Shown here: positions 37,845-47,430 of the stretch, in pieces | How positions within the stretch are numbered: position 1 is the first letter of the stretch | Layout of the letters: every line of letters starts with the position of its first letter | Source: Prochlorococcus marinus str. MIT 9313 | Lineage (GTDB): Bacteria > Cyanobacteriota > Cyanobacteriia > PCC-6307 > Cyanobiaceae | Assembly: GCF_000011485.1 (NCBI RefSeq) | Contig: NC_005071.1 | Location: 1,925,347 to 1,989,346, forward strand | Reading direction: 5' to 3' | Length of the DNA: 64,000 nt | Notes under the pieces: generated by a model | Told to the model about the DNA's origin: nothing | The model's input: only the letters and a program-made list of their open reading frames with translations | The model's database searches: none | Program-made: the position numbers and the translations under genes

Positions 37845-38477
37845 GTGCCGCCCTTGTCGATACCTGCCGACCAATATCTGCGCCTCAGCGACAAATCCCA
37901 AGTCCGCTGCTATCGAAGTCATTTTTCCGATCGCATGGAGATGCTTGCGCCGCCAAAAAACGTGGCGGCATATCTTGACCACCATCAAGGCTGGTTTCAA
38001 CGCTGTGCTGCACCCATGGAGGTCAAGGCCCTCGATGATCAGTCCTATCTCCTCACGCTTGGTCGATTCGGAAATTTTGGCTTTGAAGTGGAGCCTTGCA
38101 TCGGCCTAAAGCTGCTTCCTCAGCAGCAAGGGCTCTACCAAATCATCAATGTGGACCTAACGCATCAAGATCTGCCCCTTTGTGATCACTACGATGTGGA
38201 CTTCAAGGCTGGGCTGAAACTGGAGCCATCAGAAACAGAAGCCAGCAATACTGTCCAACAAACCACCATCGTGAACTGGGATTTGGATCTTTCGGTGTGG
38301 ATCCAACTACCGAAAGTGATCACCCTGCTACCAGATGGTCTTGTACAGACAAGTGGTGACCAGCTGCTGAGGCAAGTCGTGCGACAAATCTCGCGCCGAC
38401 TTACATGGAAGGTTCAAGAAGACTTCCATGCCACCCATGGACTGACCTGCCCACCACGTCGCCATGCAGCTTTCTGA
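37845..38477 (+). CDS. DUF1997 family protein
   Basis: A 210-residue soluble protein starting at GTG 37845. It has KSQVRCYRSHFSDRMEMLAPPKNVAAYLDHHQGWFQRCAAPM near the N terminus and ends in RRLTWKVQEDFHATHGL, both typical of DUF1997, a family in cyanobacteria and plastids without an assigned reaction. The fold appears to be mostly beta, perhaps START-like. It stands between ispH and a DoxX gene on the same strand. Confidence 0.78.
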   Translation: MPPLSIPADQYLRLSDKSQVRCYRSHFSDRMEMLAPPKNVAAYLDHHQGWFQRCAAPMEVKALDDQSYLLTLGRFGNFGFEVEPCIGLKLLPQQQGLYQIINVDLTHQDLPLCDHYDVDFKAGLKLEPSETEASNTVQQTTIVNWDLDLSVWIQLPKVITLLPDGLVQTSGDQLLRQVVRQISRRLTWKVQEDFHATHGLTCPPRRHAAF

Positions 38478-38541
38478 GCGAGTCAACCCTGTTATCGCCT
38501 TGATCTGCAAACCGATTCTCTAAAGTGCTCACCTGCAATCC

Positions 38542-39111
38542 ATGGTGATGATGGCCGGCTCCGAAACCCCTAAAGCAAAGGGATCTGACTCTGACCTAGG
38601 ACCTCAAGCCAGTTCATCGTCAGAATCGATTAACTACTTCTCCGAATTTGGAATTCTCATACTCCGGCTCGGGGTCAGCATTTTGATGGTCCACAACGGA
38701 TTAGAGAAGCTCCAAAATCCAGAAGGCTTCTCGGAATTTGTCATCAGCCAACACCTTAACTTCCTACCAGGCGACCCTATGCTGTGGACGTATGCAGCAG
38801 CTTTAACAGAAATCATTTGTCCAATTGGAATCGCTTTCGGACTTGCTACTAGGCTCTGTGCGCTTGGCCTTCTATCGACAATGGCTTTTGCCATTACATA
38901 CCACTTATTTGATACTGGCCTGCAAGGCTTCCCCTTCGCCGTGGTCGAAAACCATAGCTATGCCTTTGAATTGTCTGGTGTTTATGCAACTACTTTCTTT
39001 TACTTGCTTTGTGCAGGGCCAGGGCGCATTTCACTGGCAGCAAGGAACAAAGCCAAAGCAAATTCAGTCAGAATGAAACTCATCAAGGAAATCAACAAAG
39101 TCAAAATATAG
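38542..39111 (+). CDS. DoxX family membrane protein
   Basis: A 189-residue protein with four membrane segments after a polar Ser/Asp-rich N terminus. FGILILRLGVSILMVHNGLEKLQNPEGFSEFV near residue 35-66 is the DoxX signature, followed by LTEIICPIGIAFGLATRLCALGLLSTMAFAI and a segment with FPFAVVENHSYAFEL. DoxX proteins take part in respiratory or redox reactions in some bacteria, but the role in picocyanobacteria is unknown. It converges on purH with 41 bases between stops. Confidence 0.82.
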   Translation: MVMMAGSETPKAKGSDSDLGPQASSSSESINYFSEFGILILRLGVSILMVHNGLEKLQNPEGFSEFVISQHLNFLPGDPMLWTYAAALTEIICPIGIAFGLATRLCALGLLSTMAFAITYHLFDTGLQGFPFAVVENHSYAFELSGVYATTFFYLLCAGPGRISLAARNKAKANSVRMKLIKEINKVKI

Positions 39112-39152
39112 GCAAACAAATTGGCTCGATATTAACTTTGATTATTACTAAC

Positions 39153-40706
39153 TTAATGCAAGAAGTGGCGCTTTCCCGTCAACACCATTGCCAGACCAAA
39201 ATCATCGCAAACAGCGATTGAATCTGCATCACGCTTGCTCCCACCAGGCTGGATTACGGCACAGATGCCATGGTTAGCCGCCAAACGCACCGTGTCATCA
39301 AAGGGGAAGAAGCCATCACTAGCCAAAACAGCTCCCCTGGCTTGATCGCCAGCTGCCTCAAGGGCTAGTCGCGCCGAGCCGACTCGGTTCATCTGGCCCG
39401 CTCCAACTCCGAGACTCTGGCCAGCACGAGCCACCACGATGGCGTTAGAGCGCACATGTCTCACCAGGCGCCATGCAAAGGTGAGATCCGCGTTTTCTTC
39501 AGCATTAGGCGAGCGTTTGCTGGCCACAGTCCAACTGGTGGGATCAATCGATTGATCGTCTTGGTCCTGCACCAACACCCCGCCGAGGATGGTGCGAATG
39601 TGATCACGACCAGCCGCATCAATGGCACCTGGTGCCAGTTCCAACAAACGTAAGTTGGCCTTGGTGGCAAGGATTTCCCGAGCTTCTGGTTCAAAGCCTG
39701 GTGCCACAACACACTCCAAGAACAAACTGGTGAGCTCCCGAGCAGTCGTGGCATCCACCAATCCATTCAGAGCCACGATCCCTCCAAATGCACTCACCCG
39801 ATCCGCATCCAAGGCACGGCTTAAGGCCGACGCCACGCCAGTGCCAATCGCGACGCCACAAGGGTTGGTGTGCTTAACCACCACGGCAGCATCTTGAACA
39901 GCTTGTTGAGCGCCTTCCGTGCCATATCCAAACTCCCGAACAGTGGCCAGGGCAGCTTCCAAATCAAGCAAATTGTTGGTACTGAGCTCCTTGCCCTGCA
40001 ACTGAATGGCACCTCCCCAACCCTGCTGCGGAGCGCTGTACCAAGCCGCATGCTGATGGGGATTCTCGCCATAGCGCAGCCTCTGCCTAAGGGGAATAGC
40101 CTCAAGCCATTGGGAAGCTTGCTCAGTCAGCCGCTCGCCCATCCAATGGCTGATGGCCACGTCATAGGCAGCGGTGTGCTCAAAGGCTTCAAGGGCAAGC
40201 TCACGACGGAGCTGGTCATCCACACCATCACTTAAAGCCACTAGGAATCTGTCGTACTGATCCGGCCTCGTGAGCACAGCCACATGCGCATGGTTCTTTG
40301 CCGCCGCTCGCACCATGGCGGGGCCACCGATATCAATATTCTCAATTGCAGTTTCCCAACTCACCTGCGGATTGGCCACTGTTTCCCGAAACGGGTAAAG
40401 ATTCACCACCACCACATCAATGGGAGGGATCTGATGCTGCTCCAGATCGACCTCATGATCAGGGTCGCCCCGCATCGCCAAGATGCCTCCATGGACACGA
40501 GGATGCAGAGTCTTCACCCTTCCTCCAAGAATTTCCGCTGCACCTGTGTGCTCAGCAACCCGCGTCACGGGCAGACCGGCATCCTCCAGCACTTTGGCTG
40601 TGCCACCGCTGGAAAGCAGCTGAAACCCATGCATGCGATGCAAGGATTCCGCTAGAGGCACAATCCCATGTTTGTTTGAAACGCTCAACAAGGCGATGGG
40701 AGCCAT
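39153..40706 (-). CDS. purH: Bifunctional AICAR formyltransferase / IMP cyclohydrolase
   Basis: A 517-residue enzyme for the last two steps of purine synthesis. The N-terminal IMP cyclohydrolase (MGS-like) domain, about 1-195, has [62 protein letters not shown]; the C-terminal formyltransferase domain has [14 protein letters not shown] near 283 with the catalytic His, FGGIVALN, and the final [27 protein letters not shown]. Normal length, ending with the C-terminal H. Divergent from the following esterase gene. Confidence 0.96.
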   Translation of the reverse strand: MAPIALLSVSNKHGIVPLAESLHRMHGFQLLSSGGTAKVLEDAGLPVTRVAEHTGAAEILGGRVKTLHPRVHGGILAMRGDPDHEVDLEQHQIPPIDVVVVNLYPFRETVANPQVSWETAIENIDIGGPAMVRAAAKNHAHVAVLTRPDQYDRFLVALSDGVDDQLRRELALEAFEHTAAYDVAISHWMGERLTEQASQWLEAIPLRQRLRYGENPHQHAAWYSAPQQGWGGAIQLQGKELSTNNLLDLEAALATVREFGYGTEGAQQAVQDAAVVVKHTNPCGVAIGTGVASALSRALDADRVSAFGGIVALNGLVDATTARELTSLFLECVVAPGFEPEAREILATKANLRLLELAPGAIDAAGRDHIRTILGGVLVQDQDDQSIDPTSWTVASKRSPNAEENADLTFAWRLVRHVRSNAIVVARAGQSLGVGAGQMNRVGSARLALEAAGDQARGAVLASDGFFPFDDTVRLAANHGICAVIQPGGSKRDADSIAVCDDFGLAMVLTGKRHFLH

Positions 40707-40766
40707 GGCAGCAGAGACGAAAGCATTCCGTGGGCCAACCTACGCAGCAGCGATACAACACCTGCC

Positions 40767-41372
40767 GTGAGCGACAACCTTCTCCGCGACATTCCCAAAG
40801 GTGCTTACTACAGGCTTGTGCTGCTGCATGGCTGGGGTGCAGATGCAGACGATCTGATGCCCCTTGGCCGAGAGCTCTGCCAAGTCATCGAGCCTCCCGT
40901 AGAACTAGTGGCTCTACGGGCACAACAACGTCATCCTCAAGGTCTGGGCCGGCAATGGTATGGACTCTTTCCAAGCGACTGGGCAGCCGTTCCTGATGCG
41001 ATCTCTCAACTTCAGGCTCGCTTGAAAGCCCTGGAAACCCCAGAAATTCCTCTACAAAGAACGGCTTTACTGGGTTTCTCTCAAGGGGGAGCAATGGCCC
41101 TGGCGAGTGGTTGTGATCTACCTCTAGCAGGCCTAATCGGCTGCAGTGCATACCCACATCCAAATTGGGTAGCGCCAAGCATTCGCCCCGCTGTGCTTCT
41201 CCTACATGGGCGCCAAGACGATGTAGTTCCCTACGCCGCCTCTGAACAACTCCTCAAAAGCCTAAAAACAAGCGGATTGGAGACGGCATTAGTGAGCTTC
41301 GAAGGGGGCCACTGCATTCCGGGAGAACTAATCCCCCGGATGCAACAGGCCTTGCACTCTTGGTTCAACTAA
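40767..41372 (+). CDS. Phospholipase/carboxylesterase-type alpha/beta hydrolase
   Basis: A 201-residue hydrolase. YRLVLLHGWGADADDLMPLGREL near the N terminus is the oxyanion loop; the nucleophile elbow G-x-S-x-G is LLGFSQGGAMAL near residue 94; VLLLHGRQDDVVPYAASEQL carries the acidic residue near 150; and FEGGHCIPGEL has the catalytic His. Members of this family (YpfH and acyl-protein thioesterases) cleave short esters; the physiological substrate is unknown. Soluble, cytoplasmic. Confidence 0.82.
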   Translation: MSDNLLRDIPKGAYYRLVLLHGWGADADDLMPLGRELCQVIEPPVELVALRAQQRHPQGLGRQWYGLFPSDWAAVPDAISQLQARLKALETPEIPLQRTALLGFSQGGAMALASGCDLPLAGLIGCSAYPHPNWVAPSIRPAVLLLHGRQDDVVPYAASEQLLKSLKTSGLETALVSFEGGHCIPGELIPRMQQALHSWFN

Positions 41373-41387
41373 GGAATCGCTTTATAG

Positions 41388-41756
41388 TCAAACGAAGGCG
41401 TACTCATACTCCTCGATCTCCTCCCAGTCGTCGGAAGTCAGTTCAAGGCCTTCAAACATGACCTCTTCCCCAACGGAGTCAACGATCAAGCGCAAAGAGG
41501 GGAAGAGAAAATGGTTCTCTTCAGCGTACTGAGCACTAAACAATCCTTTCTCGCCCCAGAAAAAGCGATCAGTGGTGTGTTCGTTACGACGAACATTAAG
41601 GATCGCTGGTGAGACCAAACCAGATTCGGCGATGTAACGACGAGCTGCCGTCACAGGCTTGTATTCACCGGTTTCGAGATGGAAAGTAGGCACATGAGCC
41701 AACACCCGTTGACCAGCCAATCGTCTGCGGCTGATCCGCTTGCGCTTCTTAGACAT
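41388..41756 (-). CDS. DUF3155 family protein
   Basis: A 122-residue protein with a very basic start (MSKKRKRISRRRLAGQRVL) and a very acidic end (SDDWEEIEEYEYAFV). The middle part HVPTFHLETGEYKPVTAARRYIAE fits DUF3155, a family of cyanobacteria of unknown function. The basic N terminus could contact nucleic acid, which is only a guess from charge. Upstream a short hairpin around GGAG is seen at 41766-41781. Convergent with the esterase gene, 15 bases between stops. Confidence 0.75.
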   Translation of the reverse strand: MSKKRKRISRRRLAGQRVLAHVPTFHLETGEYKPVTAARRYIAESGLVSPAILNVRRNEHTTDRFFWGEKGLFSAQYAEENHFLFPSLRLIVDSVGEEVMFEGLELTSDDWEEIEEYEYAFV

Positions 41757-42186
41757 AAACGGGAAACTCCTTTATAGGAGTGCGATGGAGAGAGGAACGG
41801 GGCGGCTTAGGACCGTCCTGCAAATAGCGCTCAAGCACGATGCAAGAGCATGAAGATGCCCAAATGTCAGCAAGCCTTACTCAGGGAATCGCAGCAGAGC
41901 TACAACACCCTGAGGGATCACTTTCAACATGATCGGCCGAGGCCGAGGATCCAACAGAGGACGCATCTACCTCTGCTGTAGCTTTGGCGACACGATTTGT
42001 GCAACCTCTGCTGTGGCTTTGGTGACACAATTTGTGCAACCTCTGCCTTGTCCGACTTTGAGCTACAGCCTCTGGGCGAGGCTTTCAAGCCAATCGGCGC
42101 TCAAATTTTAATACTTTTTTCAGAATTTACAAGGTGTCATTCGTATCAGCCTCTTGGTGTCGGTGTCCAGAGGCACATCGCTCGCC
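41757..42186. other. Divergent intergenic region with a tandem repeat
   Basis: About 430 bases between DUF3155 (minus) and the histidine kinase (plus). ACTCC-TTTATA-GGAGT lies at 41766-41781; on the minus strand it places GGAG ten bases from the DUF3155 ATG, and TATAAA in the loop could instead be a -10. A 30-codon frame at 41840-41932 is too short to support. The section 41969-42047 holds a tandem repeat, listed separately. No gene is recognised. Confidence 0.5.
41969..42047 (+). repeat. 35-bp tandem repeat, two and a quarter copies
   Basis: Copy one (41969-42003) and copy two (42004-42038) agree in 32 of 35 bases, both beginning ACCTCTGCTGT and ending ATTTGTGCA; a third copy begins at 42039 with ACCTCTGC. 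The unit is not a multiple of three, so it is unlikely to be coding. It lies about 140-220 bases upstream of the histidine-kinase start. Confidence 0.9.
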
Positions 42187-43326
42187 ATGAAGCTGTCAAA
42201 CCGCTTCCTCAATCTGGTGAAGCAACAACTCAGCAGCTTCGAAGCGGAGGCTCCACTAGAGAAGCTTGTGGTCTATATCGCTCAAGCAAGAGACGGGCGC
42301 GCCCCCAGCCTGGAAGCCGTAAGTCAGTGGCCCGCCAATGGGAACAAATCCCTGCCACCTGTAGAGGCAGACCCTGAGCTTCGTGCACCCTCACCTGATC
42401 GACGCTGGTACCCGCTTCAAGAAGGAACGATCTTGCTTGGAGTACTCAGAGCCGAAAAACCCCTCTCTTCGCCATCCTGGCCCACCCGCCTAGACCGACG
42501 GCTGCTTGCTACTGCGAGTGCCATCACCGATTGCCTCAGTCTTGAGCTTGAGCGCGCCAGGCTGCTTGATGAGCTGGCCGAGCAACGGGAACAAATCAGC
42601 CTGATGGTGCATCAACTGCGCAATCCGCTAGCCGCGCTTCGAACCTATGCCCAACTCTTGATGAAGCGCCTAGAGCCCGATAGTCGTCACCGCACCTTGA
42701 TCAAGGGTCTGCTGAGCGAGCAAGCACAACTAGATCGCTATATCTCCAGCCTCGACCAGATCGGCCAGGACAATCTGCCCATCCAACCAAGCATCAAGGC
42801 CCCATTGCTGCTGCCTCCATTACTGCCTCAAGCCACTGATCTCACTATCAAATCCTTACTAACACCACTGATCGAACGCGCCATAGCCACATCAGCCTTG
42901 CAAAAACGCCCTTGGCATGGACCCAGCCAATGGCCTGCCTGGACTGAAGAGCTACGTCCTTCAGGAGATGGAGTGGTCGCTGAAATCGTGGCCAACCTGC
43001 TGGAGAATGCTTTCCGCTATAGCCCTGCAGGCCGCCCTATCGGCCTTTGCCTGCAACAAAACGGAGTATGCGTCTGGGATGGAGGTGAACCCATCAACAA
43101 GCAAGAGCGTGAGCGCATCTTCAGCAGAGGCATTCGAGGCCAGAGCAGTGGCGATCGCCCCGGCAGCGGCCTTGGCCTCGCCCTGGGACGCCAACTGGCT
43201 GAAGATTTGGGAGGTTCGCTGCAACTGATCACCTCTCCAGCGAACCTTGATCCAGCCCTTCCCAGCGAAGGGAATGCCTTTCTGCTCAGCCTGCCGGCAG
43301 TAAGACCGCCAGCAACAGAAGCGTGA
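42187..43326 (+). CDS. Soluble sensor histidine kinase
   Basis: A roughly 379-residue protein from ATG 42187 (MKLSNRFLNL); an upstream start at 42154 is possible. There is no membrane segment. The first 130 residues form a sensor region I cannot classify, possibly GAF-like. The phospho-His box is ISLMVHQLRNPLAALRTYAQ, the N box IVANLLENAFRYSP, and the G2 region GSGLGLALGRQLAEDLGG near 330. It autophosphorylates a histidine and should pass the phosphate to a response regulator, but none is encoded nearby. It overlaps convergent cobS by 41 bases. Confidence 0.85.
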   Translation: MKLSNRFLNLVKQQLSSFEAEAPLEKLVVYIAQARDGRAPSLEAVSQWPANGNKSLPPVEADPELRAPSPDRRWYPLQEGTILLGVLRAEKPLSSPSWPTRLDRRLLATASAITDCLSLELERARLLDELAEQREQISLMVHQLRNPLAALRTYAQLLMKRLEPDSRHRTLIKGLLSEQAQLDRYISSLDQIGQDNLPIQPSIKAPLLLPPLLPQATDLTIKSLLTPLIERAIATSALQKRPWHGPSQWPAWTEELRPSGDGVVAEIVANLLENAFRYSPAGRPIGLCLQQNGVCVWDGGEPINKQERERIFSRGIRGQSSGDRPGSGLGLALGRQLAEDLGGSLQLITSPANLDPALPSEGNAFLLSLPAVRPPATEA

Positions 43327-44155
43327 TTGTTTCCACCAGCACGACTGAAGCGCCATAAGAATCCCCGCTATGCCCACCAAGACGACGTCCAAGCAGTTCA
43401 GGCACTAAAAACGCCGGCAAGACACCCACACCAATTCCTGCCATCAAAACCATCTGACTGGGCCACCCCACGATCATGAGTGAAGGGACAACCGTTAATG
43501 CCAAAAGCAGCACTAAGCATGCTGGTAATGCTTCCTGCCATCCCTTGCGATAACGACGATGAAAGGATGCGGTGCCAGCCTGCCCCTCACGCAAGTAAAA
43601 GAAGCGCGCCATGGCCCAAAGCGGCGCACAACGCCCCCAAAAGGCAGCAATCAGCAAAGCCAAAGGGGCTAGAGAACCAAGCCGAAGTAGGGATGCAATC
43701 TGAAGTAACACCACCACAAGCAGAGCCTGGACTCCACTAGCTCCAACACAACTGTCGTCCATAGCCTGCAGACAGCGCTCACGACCAGCCGCCAGACCAT
43801 CGGCCGTGTCCATCAACCCATCAAGGTGAAGACCACCCGACAGCCAGGCACCCAGCCCGATGACCAAAAGTGTCACTGCCGAGGTCGGCCAATCGGCACG
43901 GATCAAGACAAGCCAAAGGAAAGACTGCAGTCCTCCCAGCACCAATCCGATCCAAGGAGCAAAGCGAGCAATCCGTTCAAAACGTGGCTTCAGCCCTGGC
44001 CAAGCAGGCAATACGGAGTAGAAGATCCATGCCCCAGCCAAATCCCGGAGCCAAAGGGGAGCGCGCAAGATCTCCAACCTCCAGCCAAAGGCAAAGCCCA
44101 ACGTAGGGTCATGATCGGCCTGGTGCCCTGTGGCGCTGAAGTATCGCCGTAGCAC
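43286..44155 (-). CDS. cobS: Cobalamin synthase (adenosylcobinamide-GDP ribazoletransferase)
   Basis: A 289-residue integral membrane protein, about eight spans. Typical CobS motifs are [15 protein letters not shown] near residue 40, [36 protein letters not shown] near 110-145 with the metal-binding D-x-x-D-x-x-D, FFYLREG near 190, and [21 protein letters not shown] near the end. It joins alpha-ribazole to adenosylcobinamide-GDP, the closing step of B12 synthesis. The first 36 residues are unusual for the family, so the real start may be downstream. Divergent from tgt by five bases. Confidence 0.9.
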   Translation of the reverse strand: MLRRYFSATGHQADHDPTLGFAFGWRLEILRAPLWLRDLAGAWIFYSVLPAWPGLKPRFERIARFAPWIGLVLGGLQSFLWLVLIRADWPTSAVTLLVIGLGAWLSGGLHLDGLMDTADGLAAGRERCLQAMDDSCVGASGVQALLVVVLLQIASLLRLGSLAPLALLIAAFWGRCAPLWAMARFFYLREGQAGTASFHRRYRKGWQEALPACLVLLLALTVVPSLMIVGWPSQMVLMAGIGVGVLPAFLVPELLGRRLGGHSGDSYGASVVLVETITLLLLAVLLPAG

Positions 44156-44160
44156 TAGCC

Positions 44161-45279
44161 GTGTTTGATTTTCAGATCAACGCCCACTGTTCACACACAC
44201 GTGCTCGCGTTGGCTGCTTCCGCACTCCTCATGGTTCTGTCAACACACCTCGTTTCATGCCTGTGGGCACGTTGGCAACGGTGAAAGGCATCACAGCCAC
44301 TCAACTGGCCGACACCGGAGCTCAGATGGTGTTAGCCAACACCTATCACCTCCATCTTCAGCCAGGCGAGGGGATCGTGGCCGATGCCGGTGGCCTGCAT
44401 CGCTTCATGGGCTGGGACCGCCCACTGCTTACCGACTCAGGTGGCTTTCAGATTTTCAGCCTGGCAGACCTGAATCGTATTGATGATCACGGGGTCGTTT
44501 TTCGCAACCCTCGTAATGGCAGCCAGATTGAACTCACGCCAGAACGAGCCATCGAAATTCAAATGGCCCTTGGTGCTGATGTCGCTATGGCCTTCGACCA
44601 ATGCCCCCCATACCCAGCCAGCGAAAGCGATGTAGAGACTGCCTGTAAGCGCACCCATGCATGGCTGGAACGCTGCTCGAACACCCATCAACACGCAAAT
44701 CAAGCCCTATTCGGCATTGTTCAGGGAGGGTGTTTTCCCCACCTCAGAGAGCAAAGTGCTCAAATCGTGGCCAGCTTTGGTTTGCCTGGCATCGCCATCG
44801 GTGGCGTCAGCGTGGGTGAACCGGTTGAAGACATTCATCGCATCGTACGCCAGGTTTCTCCTCTGCTTCCCCAGGATCGCCCCCGCTATCTGATGGGGAT
44901 TGGCACCCTGCGAGAAATAGCGATTGCAGTTGCCAGCGGTATCGATCTATTCGACTGTGTGCTGCCTACCCGCCTGGGAAGACATGGCACAGCACTTGTC
45001 GCTGGCGAGCGCTGGAATTTACGCAATGCCCGCTTTCGTGAAGATCACACACCCCTAGATCAAAGCTGTACCTGTACAGCCTGCCGCCATCACAGCCGGG
45101 CTTATCTGCATCACTTGATTCGCAACGAGGAGCTCCTAGGGCTCACGCTTCTAAGCCTGCACAACCTCACCCAGCTGATCAGATTCACCTCAGCTATTAG
45201 CCAGGCAATTCAAGATGACTGTTTTTCAGAGGATTTCGCTCCTTGGCAACCGGACTCAGCAGCACATCACACGTGGTAA
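44161..45279 (+). CDS. tgt: tRNA-guanine transglycosylase
   Basis: A 372-residue TIM-barrel enzyme that replaces the wobble guanine of GUN-anticodon tRNAs with preQ1 for queuosine. GTG 44161 is the start. Visible: [14 protein letters not shown] and [16 protein letters not shown] near 37-64, [16 protein letters not shown] near 90-105 with the general-acid Asp, [12 protein letters not shown] near 210, and [18 protein letters not shown] near 264 with the nucleophile Asp. The zinc site is [18 protein letters not shown] near 303-320. Divergent from cobS. Confidence 0.95.
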   Translation: MFDFQINAHCSHTRARVGCFRTPHGSVNTPRFMPVGTLATVKGITATQLADTGAQMVLANTYHLHLQPGEGIVADAGGLHRFMGWDRPLLTDSGGFQIFSLADLNRIDDHGVVFRNPRNGSQIELTPERAIEIQMALGADVAMAFDQCPPYPASESDVETACKRTHAWLERCSNTHQHANQALFGIVQGGCFPHLREQSAQIVASFGLPGIAIGGVSVGEPVEDIHRIVRQVSPLLPQDRPRYLMGIGTLREIAIAVASGIDLFDCVLPTRLGRHGTALVAGERWNLRNARFREDHTPLDQSCTCTACRHHSRAYLHHLIRNEELLGLTLLSLHNLTQLIRFTSAISQAIQDDCFSEDFAPWQPDSAAHHTW

Positions 45280-45309
45280 CGTCCATGAAACGCAGCTGAG
45301 CAACTAGGG

Positions 45310-45453
45310 ATGGCAGCCTTCACTCTCGATCTGATGGCCCAACTGCCAGAGGCCTATCAGGCCTACGCTCCAGCAGTGGATGTTCTTCCACTCATCCCCA
45401 TTTTCTTCTTCCTGCTTGTCTTTGTTTGGCAAGCATCTGTGGGCTTCCGCTGA
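45310..45453 (+). CDS. psbK: Photosystem II protein K
   Basis: A 47-residue protein from ATG 45310 to TGA 45451. The first ten residues are a processed leader, then [21 protein letters not shown] and the span [16 protein letters not shown], which is the conserved PsbK sequence. It is a low-molecular-mass subunit of photosystem II next to CP43. It follows tgt by 30 bases and converges on the WecG-type gene with 14 bases between stops. Confidence 0.95.
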
Positions 45454-45467
45454 AGCATTCATTTCAA

Positions 45468-46211
45468 TCAACGCTTTTTTCCTCGACGCCATACCTCCCA
45501 GACGAAGGTAGGCAGACAAAGAATGCGATTCCATCGGCTGGGCTCTTGGCCCAACCGATAGAGCCATTCGAGCCCTAACTGACACATCCATTCGGGGGCT
45601 CGCTTTTTCATCCCAGCCCATACATCGAAACTTCCCCCAACACCCATCCAGAGGCCTGGACATGCCCGCCTTACGCGCGCTATCCACGTTTCTTGACGGG
45701 GAACTCCTAGAGCCACAAGCACAAGATCAGGATGCAAAACTCTCAACTTGGCTTCCAGGCCAGGCCAAGCATCTTGGGGTTGATAACCATGCGAAGACAT
45801 CACAAGTCGCAGAGCAGGCAGGTCTTGCTTCAGGAGTTGCCTCAAACGATCCATGACCTGCGGGGTTGCTCCCACTAGGGCCACCTTCCAATCATGAGCC
45901 TCTGCATAGGCAAGTAACGAACGTGCCAGTTCAATGCCAGGACTACGCGGCACCACAACTCCCTGACGCCTCAGCGCCCAAACCACGCCAATCCCATCTG
46001 GGATGACTAGATCTGCCGCGGCAATAGCATCACCTAGCCTTGGATTCTCTCTAGCCGCCATTGTCATCTCCGCATTAAGCGTGACGATCTGGCCACCACC
46101 ACGAGCATGCAAACCAATCGCCGCAGCCTGAACATCGCGGCATGCATCCACTGGCACACCTAGAACTCTTCGACGGTATTGATCGCTCGGTGCGGTGCTT
46201 GTTGATTCCAT
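45468..46211 (-). CDS. WecG/TagA/CpsF family glycosyltransferase
   Basis: A 247-residue glycosyltransferase of family GT26. Typical motifs are RRVLGVPVDAC near residue 14-24, TLNAEMTMAARENP near 44, AAADLVIPDGIGVVWALRRQG near 65-85, VALVGATPQVMDRLRQLL near 109, and VLVALGVPRQETWIARVRRACPGLWMGVGGSFDVWAG with the final RAPEWMCQLGLEWLYRLGQEP. It would add a mannosamine-type sugar to a lipid-linked intermediate in an envelope polysaccharide, which fits the WecA-type gene in the window. Substrate is inferred from the family. Confidence 0.87.
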   Translation of the reverse strand: MESTSTAPSDQYRRRVLGVPVDACRDVQAAAIGLHARGGGQIVTLNAEMTMAARENPRLGDAIAAADLVIPDGIGVVWALRRQGVVVPRSPGIELARSLLAYAEAHDWKVALVGATPQVMDRLRQLLKQDLPALRLVMSSHGYQPQDAWPGLEAKLRVLHPDLVLVALGVPRQETWIARVRRACPGLWMGVGGSFDVWAGMKKRAPEWMCQLGLEWLYRLGQEPSRWNRILCLPTFVWEVWRRGKKR

Positions 46212-46389
46212 CAGCGAGACAACTGAGGTTGAAAATTTAGTGCTCTAAACCTTGAACGCAATCGATGGAGTCCAAAGCCCAATCGCCACAAGCAAGCGAA
46301 TGGAGCAACAGCCGATTTGCAAAGAAGCCCCTGAGAAAGTAGCGCTGTGCGAGCCGAGAGGGTTGTTGGACGGATGTGTTGCTAACGAC

Positions 46390-47394
46390 TCAGATGGGCT
46401 CCTCCAAGGAAAGCCCCATGCCGGGGTGTTCGACGGCATGTTCAATCAGGTCAGCCAAACGAAGCGCGCGCGAAGCCTGCTCCCCATCAACGGCTGGTGT
46501 CTCACGACCTCGCAAACACTGAAGAAAATGCTCCAACTCGGCATAGAGAGGCTCAATAGAAGTCGTGCTGACCTCTTCGATAAAACCGTCATTGCGATAC
46601 AACAACTCACCGTGATCGGCTGAATACCACTCATGAGCACGACGATGTATATGCAGGGTGTGATTCAGGAAATCAGTCTCAACAAGACTGCCCCGACAAT
46701 GGGCACTGAGACTGCGAATTTTGCGGTGGCTCATCTTGCTAGCAGTGAGGCTAGCCACCACACCATTGCTGAAGCCAAGCGTGGCATTGACGTAATCGAT
46801 CGGGCCCTCGGCAGTGCGGCCCCCTGCAGCAGCCAGACCTACCACCGGAGCACCCGCCAGCTCAAGAACCAAGTCGAGGTCATGAATCATCAGATCAAGC
46901 ACCACCGACACATCATTCGCTCGGTCACCATGGGGGCTATGGCGACGAGCCTCAAGAACCACAACCTCCTCATTTTCCACCACCTTGATCAACTCTCGAA
47001 AGGCAGGGTTAAAGCGTTCAATATGGCCAACCTGCAAGAGCCGTCCAGCCTTATTCGCCGCCACAATCAATGCGGATGCCTCCTCCTGACTGGCCGCAAT
47101 CGGTTTTTCGATTAACACATGCAGGCCTGCCTCCAAGCAGGCCTGCCCGACCTTGTGATGAAGCAATGTCGGCACAGCAATGCAGACGGCTTCGACCTCG
47201 CCTAGCAAGCTGTGGTAGTCAGGGAACCAATCGCATCCAAACTGTTCAGTTGCCAGCTGACCACGCTCAGGATCGGGATCAGCGACTGCCACCAACTGCG
47301 CATCCTTAAGCAGACTGAGCACACGGGCATGATGCCAACCCATATTGCCAATCCCGATCACACCGACCTTCACCGGAACCATGGGATCGGTCAT
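46390..47394 (-). CDS. Gfo/Idh/MocA family NAD(P)-dependent oxidoreductase
   Basis: About 334 residues from ATG 47394 (MTDPMVPVKVGVIGIGNMGWHHARVL); a start at 47427 adds 11 residues. The Rossmann loop GIGNMG binds the cofactor, and the family E-K-P motif is LHVLIEKPIAAS near 95. A conserved H-D-L-D-L-V-L motif and VGHIERFNPAF support the dehydrogenase fold. Such enzymes oxidise or reduce sugars, often UDP-amino sugars of envelope polymers, which suits the neighbouring WecG-type gene. The substrate is not determined. Confidence 0.85.
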   Translation of the reverse strand: MTDPMVPVKVGVIGIGNMGWHHARVLSLLKDAQLVAVADPDPERGQLATEQFGCDWFPDYHSLLGEVEAVCIAVPTLLHHKVGQACLEAGLHVLIEKPIAASQEEASALIVAANKAGRLLQVGHIERFNPAFRELIKVVENEEVVVLEARRHSPHGDRANDVSVVLDLMIHDLDLVLELAGAPVVGLAAAGGRTAEGPIDYVNATLGFSNGVVASLTASKMSHRKIRSLSAHCRGSLVETDFLNHTLHIHRRAHEWYSADHGELLYRNDGFIEEVSTTSIEPLYAELEHFLQCLRGRETPAVDGEQASRALRLADLIEHAVEHPGMGLSLEEPI

Positions 47395-47430
47395 CGGCAG
47401 GCCATGGCGCATCGGGGAAATTATCAACGA

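Noticed and set aside
41840-41932. 30-codon frame upstream of the histidine kinase
   Set aside because: Too short, without a ribosome-binding site, and no similarity recognised.
46212-46389. Gap between the oxidoreductase and the WecG-type gene as an RNA gene
   Set aside because: No stable paired structure, tRNA pattern or T-tract terminator is visible, and the plus-strand frame there runs on into the oxidoreductase gene in antisense.
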